A stretch of 59,069 nucleotides of DNA from positions 1 to 59,069 of the forward strand of contig CAJJAO010000002.1 of the NCBI GenBank assembly GCA_905182265.1, read 5' to 3'. The notes under the pieces were generated by a model that was not told where the DNA came from, ran no database searches, and saw only the letters and a list, made by a program, of their open reading frames with translations. A program made the position numbers and the translations under genes. The stretch comes from a gamma proteobacterium HTCC2207 (GTDB lineage: Bacteria; Pseudomonadota; Gammaproteobacteria; Pseudomonadales; Porticoccaceae). Positions 27,679-36,831 of the stretch are shown here, piece by piece. How positions within the stretch are numbered: the first letter of the stretch is position 1; each line of letters opens with the position of its first letter.

Positions 27679-27690
27679 CATGGCATGGCC

Positions 27691-28044
27691 TCAAACGGTC
27701 TCTGTAATTTGGTCTAATTTGGCAGCGCAAATAAAGTCATTAGTCGATAGGCCATCAATTTCGTGGGTGGTAAATTTCACCGAACAGTAGCCCCAACCAA
27801 AAGCGATATCTGGATGATGGCCCTGGCGGTCACCCACCCAAGCGATAAGATTGGCCATCTGTACTGCTCTGGCAAAGCCCTTAAATTTAAACTCTCTTGA
27901 GATCATTTTATGGTCGGCCGACAACTGCCAGTCAGCGTGTAGTTCTGTCTGTAGTTTTTCACTCTCAGTTTTATCCAGAGCCGCCATACCACCTTGGCAG
28001 GGTTCGCAGTCTTTATTACTCAGATCGCATACTTGATTAGTCAT
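27691..28044 (-). CDS. phhB: Pterin-4a-carbinolamine dehydratase
   Basis: PhhB recycles the pterin cofactor of phenylalanine hydroxylase by dehydrating 4a-hydroxytetrahydrobiopterin. The 117-residue protein has the family motif EFKFKGFARAVQMANLIAWV, then the catalytic DRQGHHPDIAFGWGYCSVKFTTHEIDGLS with the His-His-Pro triad. An N-terminal CxxC-like CDLSNKDCEPC segment is a common extension in gammaproteobacteria. It lies four bases after phhA and is certainly co-transcribed. Confidence 0.95.
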   Translation of the reverse strand: MTNQVCDLSNKDCEPCQGGMAALDKTESEKLQTELHADWQLSADHKMISREFKFKGFARAVQMANLIAWVGDRQGHHPDIAFGWGYCSVKFTTHEIDGLSTNDFICAAKLDQITETV

Positions 28045-28048
28045 TTGT

Positions 28049-28921
28049 TTATCCTGTTAATTTGCACGGGTAGCTGGGTTCAAATAAACCCAGAGACTGG
28101 GCCTGCTTAATATCTGTGTGTAAGTCTCGATCAGCAGCCTGAAAAAGATCATCAATATTATTAATCACATAATAAATCGGTTGGTGAATATCGATTCTGT
28201 AGGGCGTACGTAAAATATCTATTACATTAAATTCACGACGCTCTGGTATGGCGCCGATACATTCCGTATCAGGGCCAGAGCCAGAACTAGAACTAGAACT
28301 AGAACCAGAACTAAAACAAGAGCCAGGTGCACCTCTAACAGAATAGACAAGCTCGGTGGGGGACGAGGTTAAACCTGACCCCAAAGCCTTGTATTCACCG
28401 TTCTGCCTTATCAGGCCAAACTCGATGGTGAACCAGTACAGGCGGATCAGCCAGCTGTAATCTGCGGGCCCCACCTCACAGCCAATCTGCCCAATCCTCT
28501 GGGAAAAGTGCGCAAAACCCGGATCGGTTAACAGTGGCGTATGGCCAAATATTTCATGGAATATATCGGGCTCTTCAATGTAATCAAAGTCTGCTCGGGA
28601 GCGAATAAACGATGCCGCGGGAAAGGTCTGCTCTGCCAGCATAGTAAAGAATCGTTGAAAACCAATTAAGGCCGGCACCGGAGCTACTGTCCAGCCCGTG
28701 AGCGGCCGCAAATGCTCAGAGATCTCATTGCATTGCGGAATACGGCTCTGAGCCATAGAGAGCAGGTCTAGCCCCTCTAAGTAAGCATTGGCAGCATGCT
28801 TGTTAATATTGGGAATCTGCTGGGCATAAAGGTCACGCCACACTTCATTTTCAGCATCGCTATAGCCAATAAAGCCATTGTCGTCTGGTACCTTGGCAAT
28901 GTAATTAGTGCTTTTACCCAT
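28049..28921 (-). CDS. phhA: Phenylalanine 4-monooxygenase with Ser-rich insertion
   Basis: PhhA hydroxylates phenylalanine to tyrosine using tetrahydropterin and Fe(II). The 290-residue enzyme has the iron ligands His122 and His127 (FHEIFGHTPLL) and Glu167 (FTIEFG), and the family sequence RTPYRIDIHQPIYYVI. Residues about 198-221, between YSVRGAPG and IPERREF, are a Ser/Gly-rich loop not seen in standard PhhA proteins (about 262 residues in Pseudomonas). It is encoded by a hexanucleotide array that gives alternating AGT-TCT serine codons. The loop lies between core elements and not on ligand residues, so activity could be kept. An AAGGA site precedes the ATG. Divergent from the Lrp-type regulator. 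Confidence 0.95.
   Translation of the reverse strand: MGKSTNYIAKVPDDNGFIGYSDAENEVWRDLYAQQIPNINKHAANAYLEGLDLLSMAQSRIPQCNEISEHLRPLTGWTVAPVPALIGFQRFFTMLAEQTFPAASFIRSRADFDYIEEPDIFHEIFGHTPLLTDPGFAHFSQRIGQIGCEVGPADYSWLIRLYWFTIEFGLIRQNGEYKALGSGLTSSPTELVYSVRGAPGSCFSSGSSSSSSSGSGPDTECIGAIPERREFNVIDILRTPYRIDIHQPIYYVINNIDDLFQAADRDLHTDIKQAQSLGLFEPSYPCKLTG
28275..28316 (-). repeat. Hexanucleotide array inside phhA (7 copies)
   Basis: Seven 6-bp units (CCAGAG, CCAGAA, CTAGAA three times, CCAGAA, CTAAAA on the plus strand) encode a Ser-rich loop. The unit length of 6 keeps the reading frame whatever the copy number. Confidence 0.88.
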
Positions 28922-28998
28922 AGTTCTTATCCTTAAGTTATAGGATATTATTAGTTATAAACCGGGGAATTAATTTGCTATAGGCAAGATAAAACCGT

Positions 28999-29025
28999 GA
29001 TATGGGGCTATATTTACCTCATATC
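28999..29025. promoter_or_regulatory. Inverted repeat, candidate Lrp/AsnC operator
   Basis: GATATGGGG and CCTCATATC form arms matching at 8 of 9 positions across a 9-base AT-rich centre. The site lies 25 bases before the regulator start and 78 bases before phhA, where control of both divergent genes would be expected. Confidence 0.6.
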
Positions 29026-29049
29026 AACACAATGATGGAATATATAACC

Positions 29050-29511
29050 ATGGCCGAAATTGACCAGTACGACCGCAGTATTCTTCGTATCTTGCAAAGC
29101 GATGGCAAGATTGGCAACCAGGAGCTGGCCGAAAAGGTCAACCTGTCCAACTCACCCTGTTGGCGGCGGGTGAAAAAGCTCGAGGAATCTGGCGTTATCG
29201 ATGGCTATGTGGCCATGCTCAACCCCAAGGCCCTGGGCCTAAGCGCGATGGCCTATGTGCATATAGCCCTGCTCGACCATCGCCAACAAACCATCGAGAT
29301 TTTGGACGATTTTGTCGCAGGTCAGGAGCAGATTATCGAGTGCTCCTCTGTCACCGGTTCCAATGACTATGTGCTGAAAATTATTGAGAGAGACAATGAA
29401 AGTCTTGAGAAATTTATAATGCAGGGCCTATTACGCTTGGGAATTGTGCGCTCTTCGACGACCAACTTAATTTTACGTCAGAAAAAACACACGACTGCCC
29501 TGCCGCTTTAA
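29050..29511 (+). CDS. Lrp/AsnC family regulator, likely of phhAB
   Basis: A 153-residue regulator with the N-terminal AsnC helix-turn-helix (IDQYDRSILRILQSDGKIGN...LSNSPCWRRVKKLEESGVI, residues 3-50) and the C-terminal RAM ligand domain (about 65-145, ending LRLGIVRSSTTNLIL). The ATG at 29050 is favoured because MAEIDQYDRS is the usual beginning of the family; ATG codons at 29032 and 29035 are alternatives. It is divergent from phhA, which makes phenylalanine or tyrosine the probable effector by context. Confidence 0.88.
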   Translation: MAEIDQYDRSILRILQSDGKIGNQELAEKVNLSNSPCWRRVKKLEESGVIDGYVAMLNPKALGLSAMAYVHIALLDHRQQTIEILDDFVAGQEQIIECSSVTGSNDYVLKIIERDNESLEKFIMQGLLRLGIVRSSTTNLILRQKKHTTALPL

Positions 29512-29555
29512 AGAGAATCAGAGTGATAGAGACAACAGCAGTCCTTTGATACTCC

Positions 29556-29564
29556 TGTTATAAT
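29556..29564 (+). promoter_or_regulatory. Extended -10 promoter upstream of trhO
   Basis: TGTTATAAT, a consensus -10 hexamer with the extended TGn element, lies 73 bases before the trhO start. There is no good -35, as is usual for extended -10 promoters. Confidence 0.55.
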
Positions 29565-29637
29565 TGCCAAATAACGCGAAATCAACAGGCGCCAAATTTA
29601 CGATTTGGTTAGCTGAACAAACCACCAAGGGTCCAAT

Positions 29638-30714
29638 ATGTCCACTCAGTATGTCACCTGTGCACTTTACAAATTTGTCGCACTACCAAACTTCGGTTCT
29701 CTTCGAGCCCCCCTATTAAAATCCATGACCGACAACGAAGTCTTTGGCACGCTGTTGCTAGCAGCCGAGGGGATTAACGGCACCATGTCTGGAACCCGCG
29801 AAGGCGTAAACGCCGTGCTGCAGTGGATCGCTCAGCAACCGGGTTTGGAAAACATAGACTGCAAAGAATCTTTTGATGATGAAATTCCTTTTTATCGCAG
29901 TAAAGTAAAGTTGAAAAAAGAAATCGTCACCATGGGCGTCGAGGGTATAGACCCAAAACAGGTGGTGGGTACCTATGTAAAACCCAAGGATTGGAATGCC
30001 TTAATATCTGATCCCGATGTTTTAGTGGTTGATACCCGCAATGATTATGAAGTGGAAATCGGTACCTTTAAAAATGCCGTAGACCCAAAAACTACCAGCT
30101 TTAGAGAATTCCCAGCCTGGGCAAAAGACAACCTAGACAAGGGCAAGCACAAAAAGATAGCCATGTTTTGCACCGGTGGGATTCGCTGCGAAAAGTCGAC
30201 GGCCTACATAAAAGAGCAGGGTTTTGAAGAGGTCTATCACCTAGAGGGTGGCATTCTTAAGTACTTAGAAGAAGTGCCCAAAGAGCAAACATTATGGCAA
30301 GGCGAATGTTTTGTATTTGATAATCGCGTTGCCGTAGACCACGACTTAAAACGCGGGTCCTATGACCAGTGCCACGCCTGCCGCATGCCTATCACCGAAG
30401 ATGAAAAAACCCTACCAGCCTACAGCGAAGGCCTTTCCTGCCACCATTGCAACGGCAAAGTCAGCCCAGACCAAAAACTACGTTTTGCCCAACGCCAAAA
30501 ACAAGTAAAACTAGCCAAAGCCCGCGGCGAAGAACATATAGGCACCGCCGCCCAGCAGTACACCGAACGCCGCAGACTAGAAAAAAAGGAAAAGCGCAGA
30601 CTCACCCGCGAAGCCGCCAGAGCCGAACTAGCGAACGAACCCTCAGCCTCTCCCAAACAAAAACCAGAGCCCTCAGCACCTATAGATAAAGAGCAGAACC
30701 CTCAACCGACTTAA
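29638..30714 (+). CDS. trhO: tRNA uridine(34) hydroxylase TrhO, with repeat-derived tail
   Basis: TrhO (formerly YceA) is a rhodanese-fold enzyme that hydroxylates uridine 34 of tRNAs, first step to 5-alkoxyuridine. The 358-residue protein has the N-terminal acylphosphatase-like domain (1-100), the rhodanese domain with active-site Cys178 in [10 protein letters not shown], and a C-terminal CHAC...CHHC zinc-type motif (about 242-276). The last 30 residues, Pro/Ser/Glu-rich with two EPSA motifs, are encoded by units of the same 25-bp repeat family that fills the downstream intergenic region, so the natural end has probably been extended by repeat DNA. A -10 element lies upstream. Confidence 0.95.
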   Translation: MSTQYVTCALYKFVALPNFGSLRAPLLKSMTDNEVFGTLLLAAEGINGTMSGTREGVNAVLQWIAQQPGLENIDCKESFDDEIPFYRSKVKLKKEIVTMGVEGIDPKQVVGTYVKPKDWNALISDPDVLVVDTRNDYEVEIGTFKNAVDPKTTSFREFPAWAKDNLDKGKHKKIAMFCTGGIRCEKSTAYIKEQGFEEVYHLEGGILKYLEEVPKEQTLWQGECFVFDNRVAVDHDLKRGSYDQCHACRMPITEDEKTLPAYSEGLSCHHCNGKVSPDQKLRFAQRQKQVKLAKARGEEHIGTAAQQYTERRRLEKKEKRRLTREAARAELANEPSASPKQKPEPSAPIDKEQNPQPT

Positions 30715-30837
30715 ATAGCCAACCCTAAACGGGCTGTATGAACGAGCCCTCAGCGTCCCCTAGATAAAGAGCAAAGAGCAGAGCCCTCAGCTGCATCTAA
30801 ATAAAGAGCCCTCAGCGGCATCTAAATAAAGAGCAAA
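30667..30837. repeat. 25-bp repeat family, locus A (trhO 3' end and downstream)
   Basis: Units start with GAGCCCTCAGC and end in CTAGATAAA or CTAAATAAA: at 30667 (inside trhO), 30744, 30781 and 30806, with extra GAGCAAA segments. A more degenerate unit near 30640 is also in trhO. The copy at 30744-30768 is identical to one at 56052-56076. Confidence 0.85.
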
Positions 30838-30841
30838 GCCC

Positions 30842-30880
30842 AAAAAAAATCACCCAAAGGCGCAAGCCCTCAGGTGATTT
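30842..30880 (-). terminator. Terminator of the second TonB receptor
   Basis: AAATCACC and GGTGATTT form a perfect 8-bp stem that ends on the minus strand in a run of eight T. It lies 60 bases beyond the receptor's stop codon. Confidence 0.75.
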
Positions 30881-30940
30881 CGTTTACTACCAAGAACAGC
30901 GACCAACCAACAGCCGCTCTCCGTTTCTAAACAACAAACA

Positions 30941-33589
30941 TTAGAAGCTATAGCCTGCCTTAACATAGTACACACGACCCAATGGGCTGTGCTGCTTGGG
31001 GTCATAGCTGAAGTTAGCGCCGTCATAAACGCGCGGTGGCTTCTCATCAAACATATTCTTAACACCAAAACTCAGGCTAACTTCGCCATCATCGATTCCC
31101 GACGCCATTCTAATGCCGTACTGGCCATCAACAGTGGTGTAGGCATCAATACCCTGGCTCTGAGACGCCGGTACTGGCTGGCTGTGCTCATAATCAGTGA
31201 CATAGTTAACGTTTAAAGAAGCATTATGAGCGCCGTCAGACCAGGCAAGGTTCATATTCGCCTTAGTCGCTGGCATAGAGCGAGAGAAGTTATTGTTGTT
31301 CAAATAACCCACTGCATCAACAACGCCACCTGTAGGTAAAGTGATATCGTACTCAAGGAAATGAGCAACACTTAAGCCAAGGTTAAAGTTATCCATAAAG
31401 CCCCAGTTAGCTTCTAAATCGATACCGCTCACGTCAACACTTGACGAGTTAAAGTAATCGACAAGCACACCAGCTAAGGTTCCAGTATCGCTGCGAATAA
31501 GATCCGCACCATTAATATCTGCTGTTACCTTACCCTGAGCATTTTCAACCGTAATTAGGTTGGTGTAATCCACGATCCAGTAGTCCAGCTTGATATCCAA
31601 ATTGTCTGAAGGCTGAAAGATAAGACCAACATTAAAGTTGTCAGATTCTTCAGCTTGCAGATCTTCAGAGCCCGAAGAAGTCACTCGAACAAATGCAACG
31701 CCACCCTTAGGTGAGCCATCAGCATTAAAGTCCTGAATACCTTCAAGGTTTACTACCTGAGCATTAATCTGCGACAGAGAAGGCTCGCGGAATGCCGTAC
31801 TAGCAGACGCACGCAAAGCCCACTGCTCACTTAACTGCCAGCGCAACGCCAACTTAGGGTCAATGCTAGTGCCGCTATCAAGATCTTCATAACGCATTGC
31901 TGCGGTTATCTCGATATCGTCAGTCAACGACGTCTTAGCTTCGGCAAATGCAGAGAAACCAGTGCGGCTCTTATCAATTTCAGACACACCACCCAAGAAG
32001 ATCAAATCGATGGGGATCGGGTTACCGGCCGCATCAAAAGTAATCTCATAAAGGTCATCAGTTTCAGTCTTGTAGCCTTCGCGACGAACCTGAATACCAG
32101 CAGCAAAATCAACAGTGTTACCAGAAGCAAATGTCATAGCTTCACCACTAACAACAGCATCCAACACAGTCAAATCTGTGGTGCGCTGAGTATCAGTCAA
32201 GTAGCTCATGTCATCGATAACCGCCTGACTGTTGTTTGCAGAGACAAATGGGTCATAGTATTCATTGTTGTTCGGACCACCCAGTCCAGCAAGGCCAGCT
32301 CTCAAACGAGACGACTTAGTATCTGGCTGTCTAGCGCGATACTTATTGCTACTGTGAGTCAACGCTGCATCCCAGGCCCAGTTGTTATCCAACTCACCCT
32401 TAAAGCCCAACGAAGCACGTAAGGTGTCGTTTTCACGAGGTGACAGTGGGGACGGGTAATTAAACGCTAATGGACGTCCCAGCCATACCAAAGGTACGCC
32501 AAGTGGGTTGCTTGGGTGCTCACCCGCAATCAACGGAAAAGTCAGATCTGGGTAGCTTGGCGACTGAGGGTTGTCAGTCACTTCATTGGTGGCGTAACCC
32601 AACTCAGCCATCATCTCAACACCGTTGGCCATTTCGTGAGTCACGTTGGCATAGAGCTGTGCTCTCGTCTCGGTGTTAACCAGGTTAAATCTAGTGCCGT
32701 ACTGGAAAAAACACATGGGTCCAGCTGGAGTAGGCACAACCGAACCTCCTTCAAGGTCAGCACAGCCATCAATCGCAAAACGTTGGCCTGGGTTATAAGT
32801 GCCTGCATAGGGACCAGTGTCGACTGTCACATTGGCTAGACCTGCCAAATGAGGCATAGCAACAAAGCTAGCACCCAACGAGCTGCGAGCGTTATCAACA
32901 AGCTCCGGACGGTCACTAGCTGGTAGTGCAGTACGGTCCATATAGTTACCCGCAAATGTATAGCGAGTTGTATCATTGCCACCACCCCAGATAAAGCCAA
33001 CGGTCTGATCTTCTTGATCACCGCGGTCTACTGAACTGAGGTTAGTGCTTATTTCAAAACCGTCAAAATCTTTGCGCAAAATAAAGTTTACTACGCCAGC
33101 AATAGCATCAGAACCATAGGTTGATGCCGCGCCCTCTTTCAACACTTCAACACGCTCAAGTGCCATCACAGGAATACTGCTCGTGTCGACAAACACACTG
33201 CCATCATTGGCCAGTGCACCAGAAATAGTCTGGCGACGTCCGTTGATTAATACCAGTGTAGAACTCAGGCCCAGGCCGCGCAGATTAACGTTAGCCGTAC
33301 CCTGAGTAGAACCCTGTGTAAACGAATCAGTTTGGTTTTCTGCACCAGAACTAATCGCTAACTTGCCGATCACATCAGCAACCGAAGTCGCGCCAATGCC
33401 ATCGATGTAGTCTCGGTTTAATACCTGTACTGGCAATGCTGCATCGCCTGGTGAACTCTTAATGTAAGAACCGGTTACCTGAATCTCTTCAATAGTCCCC
33501 AAACTATCCTGTGCCAAGACAGATGGTGTTGCTAAAAAAGCAATACCGGCCAAAATGGCAGAACTCATATACTTATGCTTAAAGATCAT
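30941..33589 (-). CDS. TonB-dependent outer membrane receptor
   Basis: An 882-residue receptor with signal peptide (1-26, ending SVLAQ), TonB-box-like TIEEIQVTGSYIK, plug domain with VNLRGLGLSSTLVLINGRR and ERVEVLKEGAASTYGSDAIAGVVNFI, and a barrel closing with LGRVYYVKAGYSF. The plug motif belongs to the large TonB receptor group that in marine bacteria often takes up peptides or carbohydrates. A periplasmic or surface M1 aminopeptidase is divergent from it, which makes peptide import a reasonable guess. An AGGGG site precedes the ATG. Confidence 0.93.
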   Translation of the reverse strand: MIFKHKYMSSAILAGIAFLATPSVLAQDSLGTIEEIQVTGSYIKSSPGDAALPVQVLNRDYIDGIGATSVADVIGKLAISSGAENQTDSFTQGSTQGTANVNLRGLGLSSTLVLINGRRQTISGALANDGSVFVDTSSIPVMALERVEVLKEGAASTYGSDAIAGVVNFILRKDFDGFEISTNLSSVDRGDQEDQTVGFIWGGGNDTTRYTFAGNYMDRTALPASDRPELVDNARSSLGASFVAMPHLAGLANVTVDTGPYAGTYNPGQRFAIDGCADLEGGSVVPTPAGPMCFFQYGTRFNLVNTETRAQLYANVTHEMANGVEMMAELGYATNEVTDNPQSPSYPDLTFPLIAGEHPSNPLGVPLVWLGRPLAFNYPSPLSPRENDTLRASLGFKGELDNNWAWDAALTHSSNKYRARQPDTKSSRLRAGLAGLGGPNNNEYYDPFVSANNSQAVIDDMSYLTDTQRTTDLTVLDAVVSGEAMTFASGNTVDFAAGIQVRREGYKTETDDLYEITFDAAGNPIPIDLIFLGGVSEIDKSRTGFSAFAEAKTSLTDDIEITAAMRYEDLDSGTSIDPKLALRWQLSEQWALRASASTAFREPSLSQINAQVVNLEGIQDFNADGSPKGGVAFVRVTSSGSEDLQAEESDNFNVGLIFQPSDNLDIKLDYWIVDYTNLITVENAQGKVTADINGADLIRSDTGTLAGVLVDYFNSSSVDVSGIDLEANWGFMDNFNLGLSVAHFLEYDITLPTGGVVDAVGYLNNNNFSRSMPATKANMNLAWSDGAHNASLNVNYVTDYEHSQPVPASQSQGIDAYTTVDGQYGIRMASGIDDGEVSLSFGVKNMFDEKPPRVYDGANFSYDPKQHSPLGRVYYVKAGYSF

Positions 33590-33885
33590 TATTAACCCCT
33601 AGTTTTGTTTTTATAGTTATTCATATTTGTATATTGCATCCAAACAATAACATTACCGAGTGGCGGCGCAATAGTGCTTTTATGACCTCTGAGTCATTAA
33701 TCTAGACCGTCAATCTATGCCAAGAATCCAGAGCCAAAATCTAAGCCATTAGCGCCATTCCAGACCGGCTATTTGCTGGCGTTAATAATGCTAAGATAGC
33801 GACCATGCAAGATCGCCATAGCTACTGGCATTAACTATAAAAATCAGTGGGTCGTAAAAACGCGAACCATAAACTGGAGAGTAAA

Positions 33886-36762
33886 GTGCAGATCGGAATT
33901 AAGAATAAAAGGCAGCGCGGAATAACTATTAAAGAGCAGCGCGGAATAACTACTAAAGAGCAGAGCGGAATAACGATTAAAGAGCAGAGCAGAATAAAAA
34001 ATAAGCCTCATCAGCAGATTAGAATCCTCCTAACCACTATTCTATTCTCAGCACTGCTAACAGGTTGCGGAAACCCCACTACCGAACCCCGACCTGCCAG
34101 TGAGTTTCTCTACGCCGACACAGCCGAGTTGCGAGCCAAACAGCTCAGTAACATCAGCTACGATCTTGCCATTACCCTAGACGCCGAATCAGATACCTTT
34201 ACCGGCGTAACAGAAATTGCCTTTGATTTGGTACCCAACAACAGCGCTGATCTAACTATCGATCTCGATCAGGGCACAGTAGCCTCCATTACCAGAGACG
34301 GGCAATCAATCGACTACGATTACGAAAAGTGGTTTATCCGTATCCCAGCATCAGAATTAACCCCAGGTCGCAACAAACTGGTTATCGCCTACGAACACCC
34401 CTACTCCAGTGACGGCTCTGGTCTCTACAGATTTGTAGATCCCGCCGATAACGAAGTCTACCTTTACACAGACTTCGAACCCTACGACGCCCACCGCCTG
34501 TTCCCGCACTTTGATCAGCCCGACCTAAAAGCAACCTACAAGCTGCAAGTAACAGCACCAGCCCAGTGGCAAGTAATCAGTGCCACCAGAGAGACTGCTA
34601 TTACAAAGGGCCCTACCAAAGCCAATAACAATAACGGCAGCAATAATATTTGGACCTTCCCAGAGTCCGCTAAATTCTCATCCTATATTTTCTCTCTGCA
34701 CGCGGGTAATTACGCTGTATGGGAAGATCAATTCGAAGACATTCCCCTGCGCCTATTCGCCCGTCAGAGTCTATCGCCCCATGTGGTGATTGATGAATGG
34801 TTCACCCCAACCAAACAGAGCTTTGGCTTTTTTAACCAATACTTTGATGTGCGCTACCCCTTCGGTAAATACGACCAGGTAATAGTCCCCGACTTTAATG
34901 CCGGTGCCATGGAAAACGTTGCTGCAGTGACCTTTAGTGAGCGCTACATAGAACGGGGCAACAAATCCACGTCGTCAAAAATGCGTCTGGCCAATGTGAT
35001 TGCCCATGAAATGGCCCACATGTGGTTTGGTGACTTAGTTACCATGCGCTGGTGGAACGGCCTATGGCTCAACGAAAGCTTTGCCACTTACATGGCCAAT
35101 CTCGCCATCTCCGAAGCCAGTGATTTTGACGATGCCTGGGATGTGTTTTATGCCGGCCGCAAGCAATGGGCCTATCGCACCGACGACTCAGTTAACACCC
35201 ATGCCATTGAGCTGCCCGTAGACAGTACCGGCGCTGCCATGGCCAACTTTGACGGCATTACCTATGGCAAAGGCGCCTCTGTACTCAAGCAGCTGCCCTT
35301 CTATCTAGGAGAAGAAAACTTTAGGCAGGGCGTGAGCAACTACCTTAAAAAATTCGCCTACCAAAATACCGACCTCGATGACTTTATGGGCGAGCTAGGC
35401 AATGCCGCTGGCATAGACATGACCCAATGGACCCAGGACTGGCTATACACCGCAGGCCTTAATAGCATCAAGGTTGACTATGAGTGCAGCGACAACAAAA
35501 TCACTGCGCTCAATATCAACCAGACCGCACCAGAGGGCTACCCAACACTGCGCCAGCAAACCGTGCAGGTGGGCCTGTACAACATGCGCGATGGCGCCCT
35601 GCGACTTGCCAATGCCGTTCCTGTGACCTATGCCGGTGCAACCACTCCAGTCGTTGATGCTATCGGCCTCAGCTGCCCAGACCTGGTGTATCCCAATGAG
35701 GCAGACTGGGGCTACGTCAAAGTCGATCTCGACCCCAAGTCACTGGCCAGTGCCAAACAACATATCAATGCTATAGAGAGCAGCACCATGCGCCTCATGC
35801 TGTGGCAGAGCCTTATCGACAGTGTTAGCGACGCCAACCTAAGCGCCCTAGATTTTGTCGAGTTCGCCAAAGCGAATATTGCCACAGAGACAGACTACAA
35901 CGTGGCCAAAGCCATAGGCACCGGGCTCGGCAGATCATTAGATTATTTGTCCGCCGCCACCCGTCTCGGCGTCAACGATTACAGCGCCCTGCACAGAGAG
36001 ATCGAAGACCTCTATCTCGCCCTACTAACAACCGCAGCCCCCGGCTCTGATCTACAAAAATACTGGTACGACAATTACGTCAGCCTGAGCCAAAATGACA
36101 GCCTGAGCCAAGATAACAGCCTGAGCCAAAATGACAGCCTGAGCCAATCGCAAAGCCCCGCAGGTAACAAAGAGCAAGGCGCTAGTATCAAGCAGCAAAC
36201 CCACCTAGGTAACCTACAAGCCATATTAAACGGCAGCCTAAGTTTTGATGGCCTCGAAATAGACCAAGACAAACGCTGGACAATCGTCGCCAAACTCAAT
36301 CGTTATCAGCACCAAAACTATAAGGCTCTAACCACGGCAGAAAGCCAGCGCGATAACTCCGACCTAGGAGTAAACTACGCAATATATTCAGAGGTTCTGC
36401 GCCCAGACCCAGAGGTCAAAGCAAAATGGTTTGAAGTAGTGATTAACAACCCAGACAAGTTAAAACTAGCGACCCTGCGCTACATTATGGCGGGGTTGTT
36501 TCCCGCCGAGCAACTCGCTCTAGAGCAACCCTTTAAAGAAAGAATACTGGCGCAAATACCGCTGCTTAACGCCGGGGAAGACCTAGGCTTAACCAGATAC
36601 TACGTCAACTACCTACTACCCACAGAGTGCACCGCGGCCAACGAGACCAAGCTTGCACAATTGGTGATCGAATACAGCACCATGCAACCGCGAATTGTTA
36701 AAGCAGTAAAAGGCACTCACCAGCAAGTACAGCGCTGCATTGCTGCGCTAGAGTTGTTATAA
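33886..36762 (+). CDS. M1 family aminopeptidase lipoprotein with repeat-derived leader and loop
   Basis: A zinc aminopeptidase of the PepN/LTA4-hydrolase family, 958 residues from the GTG at 33886. That start has GGAG six bases upstream; another GTG at 33847 has none. Substrate motif GAMEN precedes the zinc site His374-Glu375...His378 (HEMAH) with Glu397 in LNESFATY. A lipobox LLTGC at about 60-64 indicates a membrane-anchored, exported enzyme, unlike cytoplasmic PepN. The roughly 45 residues before the lipoprotein signal are a Lys/Arg-rich run of RGITIKEQ copies from a 24-bp array, and a loop near residue 735-755 is SLSQND copies from an 18-bp array. No other start codon exists between the array and the signal. 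Likely role: peptide degradation for nutrition. Confidence 0.92.
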   Translation: MQIGIKNKRQRGITIKEQRGITTKEQSGITIKEQSRIKNKPHQQIRILLTTILFSALLTGCGNPTTEPRPASEFLYADTAELRAKQLSNISYDLAITLDAESDTFTGVTEIAFDLVPNNSADLTIDLDQGTVASITRDGQSIDYDYEKWFIRIPASELTPGRNKLVIAYEHPYSSDGSGLYRFVDPADNEVYLYTDFEPYDAHRLFPHFDQPDLKATYKLQVTAPAQWQVISATRETAITKGPTKANNNNGSNNIWTFPESAKFSSYIFSLHAGNYAVWEDQFEDIPLRLFARQSLSPHVVIDEWFTPTKQSFGFFNQYFDVRYPFGKYDQVIVPDFNAGAMENVAAVTFSERYIERGNKSTSSKMRLANVIAHEMAHMWFGDLVTMRWWNGLWLNESFATYMANLAISEASDFDDAWDVFYAGRKQWAYRTDDSVNTHAIELPVDSTGAAMANFDGITYGKGASVLKQLPFYLGEENFRQGVSNYLKKFAYQNTDLDDFMGELGNAAGIDMTQWTQDWLYTAGLNSIKVDYECSDNKITALNINQTAPEGYPTLRQQTVQVGLYNMRDGALRLANAVPVTYAGATTPVVDAIGLSCPDLVYPNEADWGYVKVDLDPKSLASAKQHINAIESSTMRLMLWQSLIDSVSDANLSALDFVEFAKANIATETDYNVAKAIGTGLGRSLDYLSAATRLGVNDYSALHREIEDLYLALLTTAAPGSDLQKYWYDNYVSLSQNDSLSQDNSLSQNDSLSQSQSPAGNKEQGASIKQQTHLGNLQAILNGSLSFDGLEIDQDKRWTIVAKLNRYQHQNYKALTTAESQRDNSDLGVNYAIYSEVLRPDPEVKAKWFEVVINNPDKLKLATLRYIMAGLFPAEQLALEQPFKERILAQIPLLNAGEDLGLTRYYVNYLLPTECTAANETKLAQLVIEYSTMQPRIVKAVKGTHQQVQRCIAALELL
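33910..34005 (+). repeat. 24-bp tandem array in the aminopeptidase leader (x4)
   Basis: Four 24-bp units with core AGCGCGGAATAACTA and TTAAAGAGCAG encode eight-residue RGITIKEQ-type repeats. The AAAGAGCAG part resembles the spacer of the GAGCCCTCAGC family at 30.7 kb. Confidence 0.88.
36082..36153 (+). repeat. 18-bp tandem array in the aminopeptidase gene (x4)
   Basis: Four copies of AGCCTGAGCCAAAATGAC (the second with two changes, the last diverged in its final six bases) encode SLSQND repeats in a late loop of the enzyme. Confidence 0.9.
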
Positions 36763-36831
36763 AAGGCGGCCTGTAAACGTAAAGAATAAAAGAGCAAGGA
36801 AGGAAGGCAGCAAGGAAGGAAAACAGTAAGC

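Noticed and set aside
28275..28316. Frameshift or sequencing error in phhA at the Ser-rich stretch
   Set aside because: The frame is intact on both sides, the conserved motifs continue in the same frame, and the hexamer structure is orderly.
30667..30837. Possible CRISPR array in the 25-bp repeats
   Set aside because: The units abut directly or are separated by short related sequence; there are no unique spacers of constant length and no cas genes.
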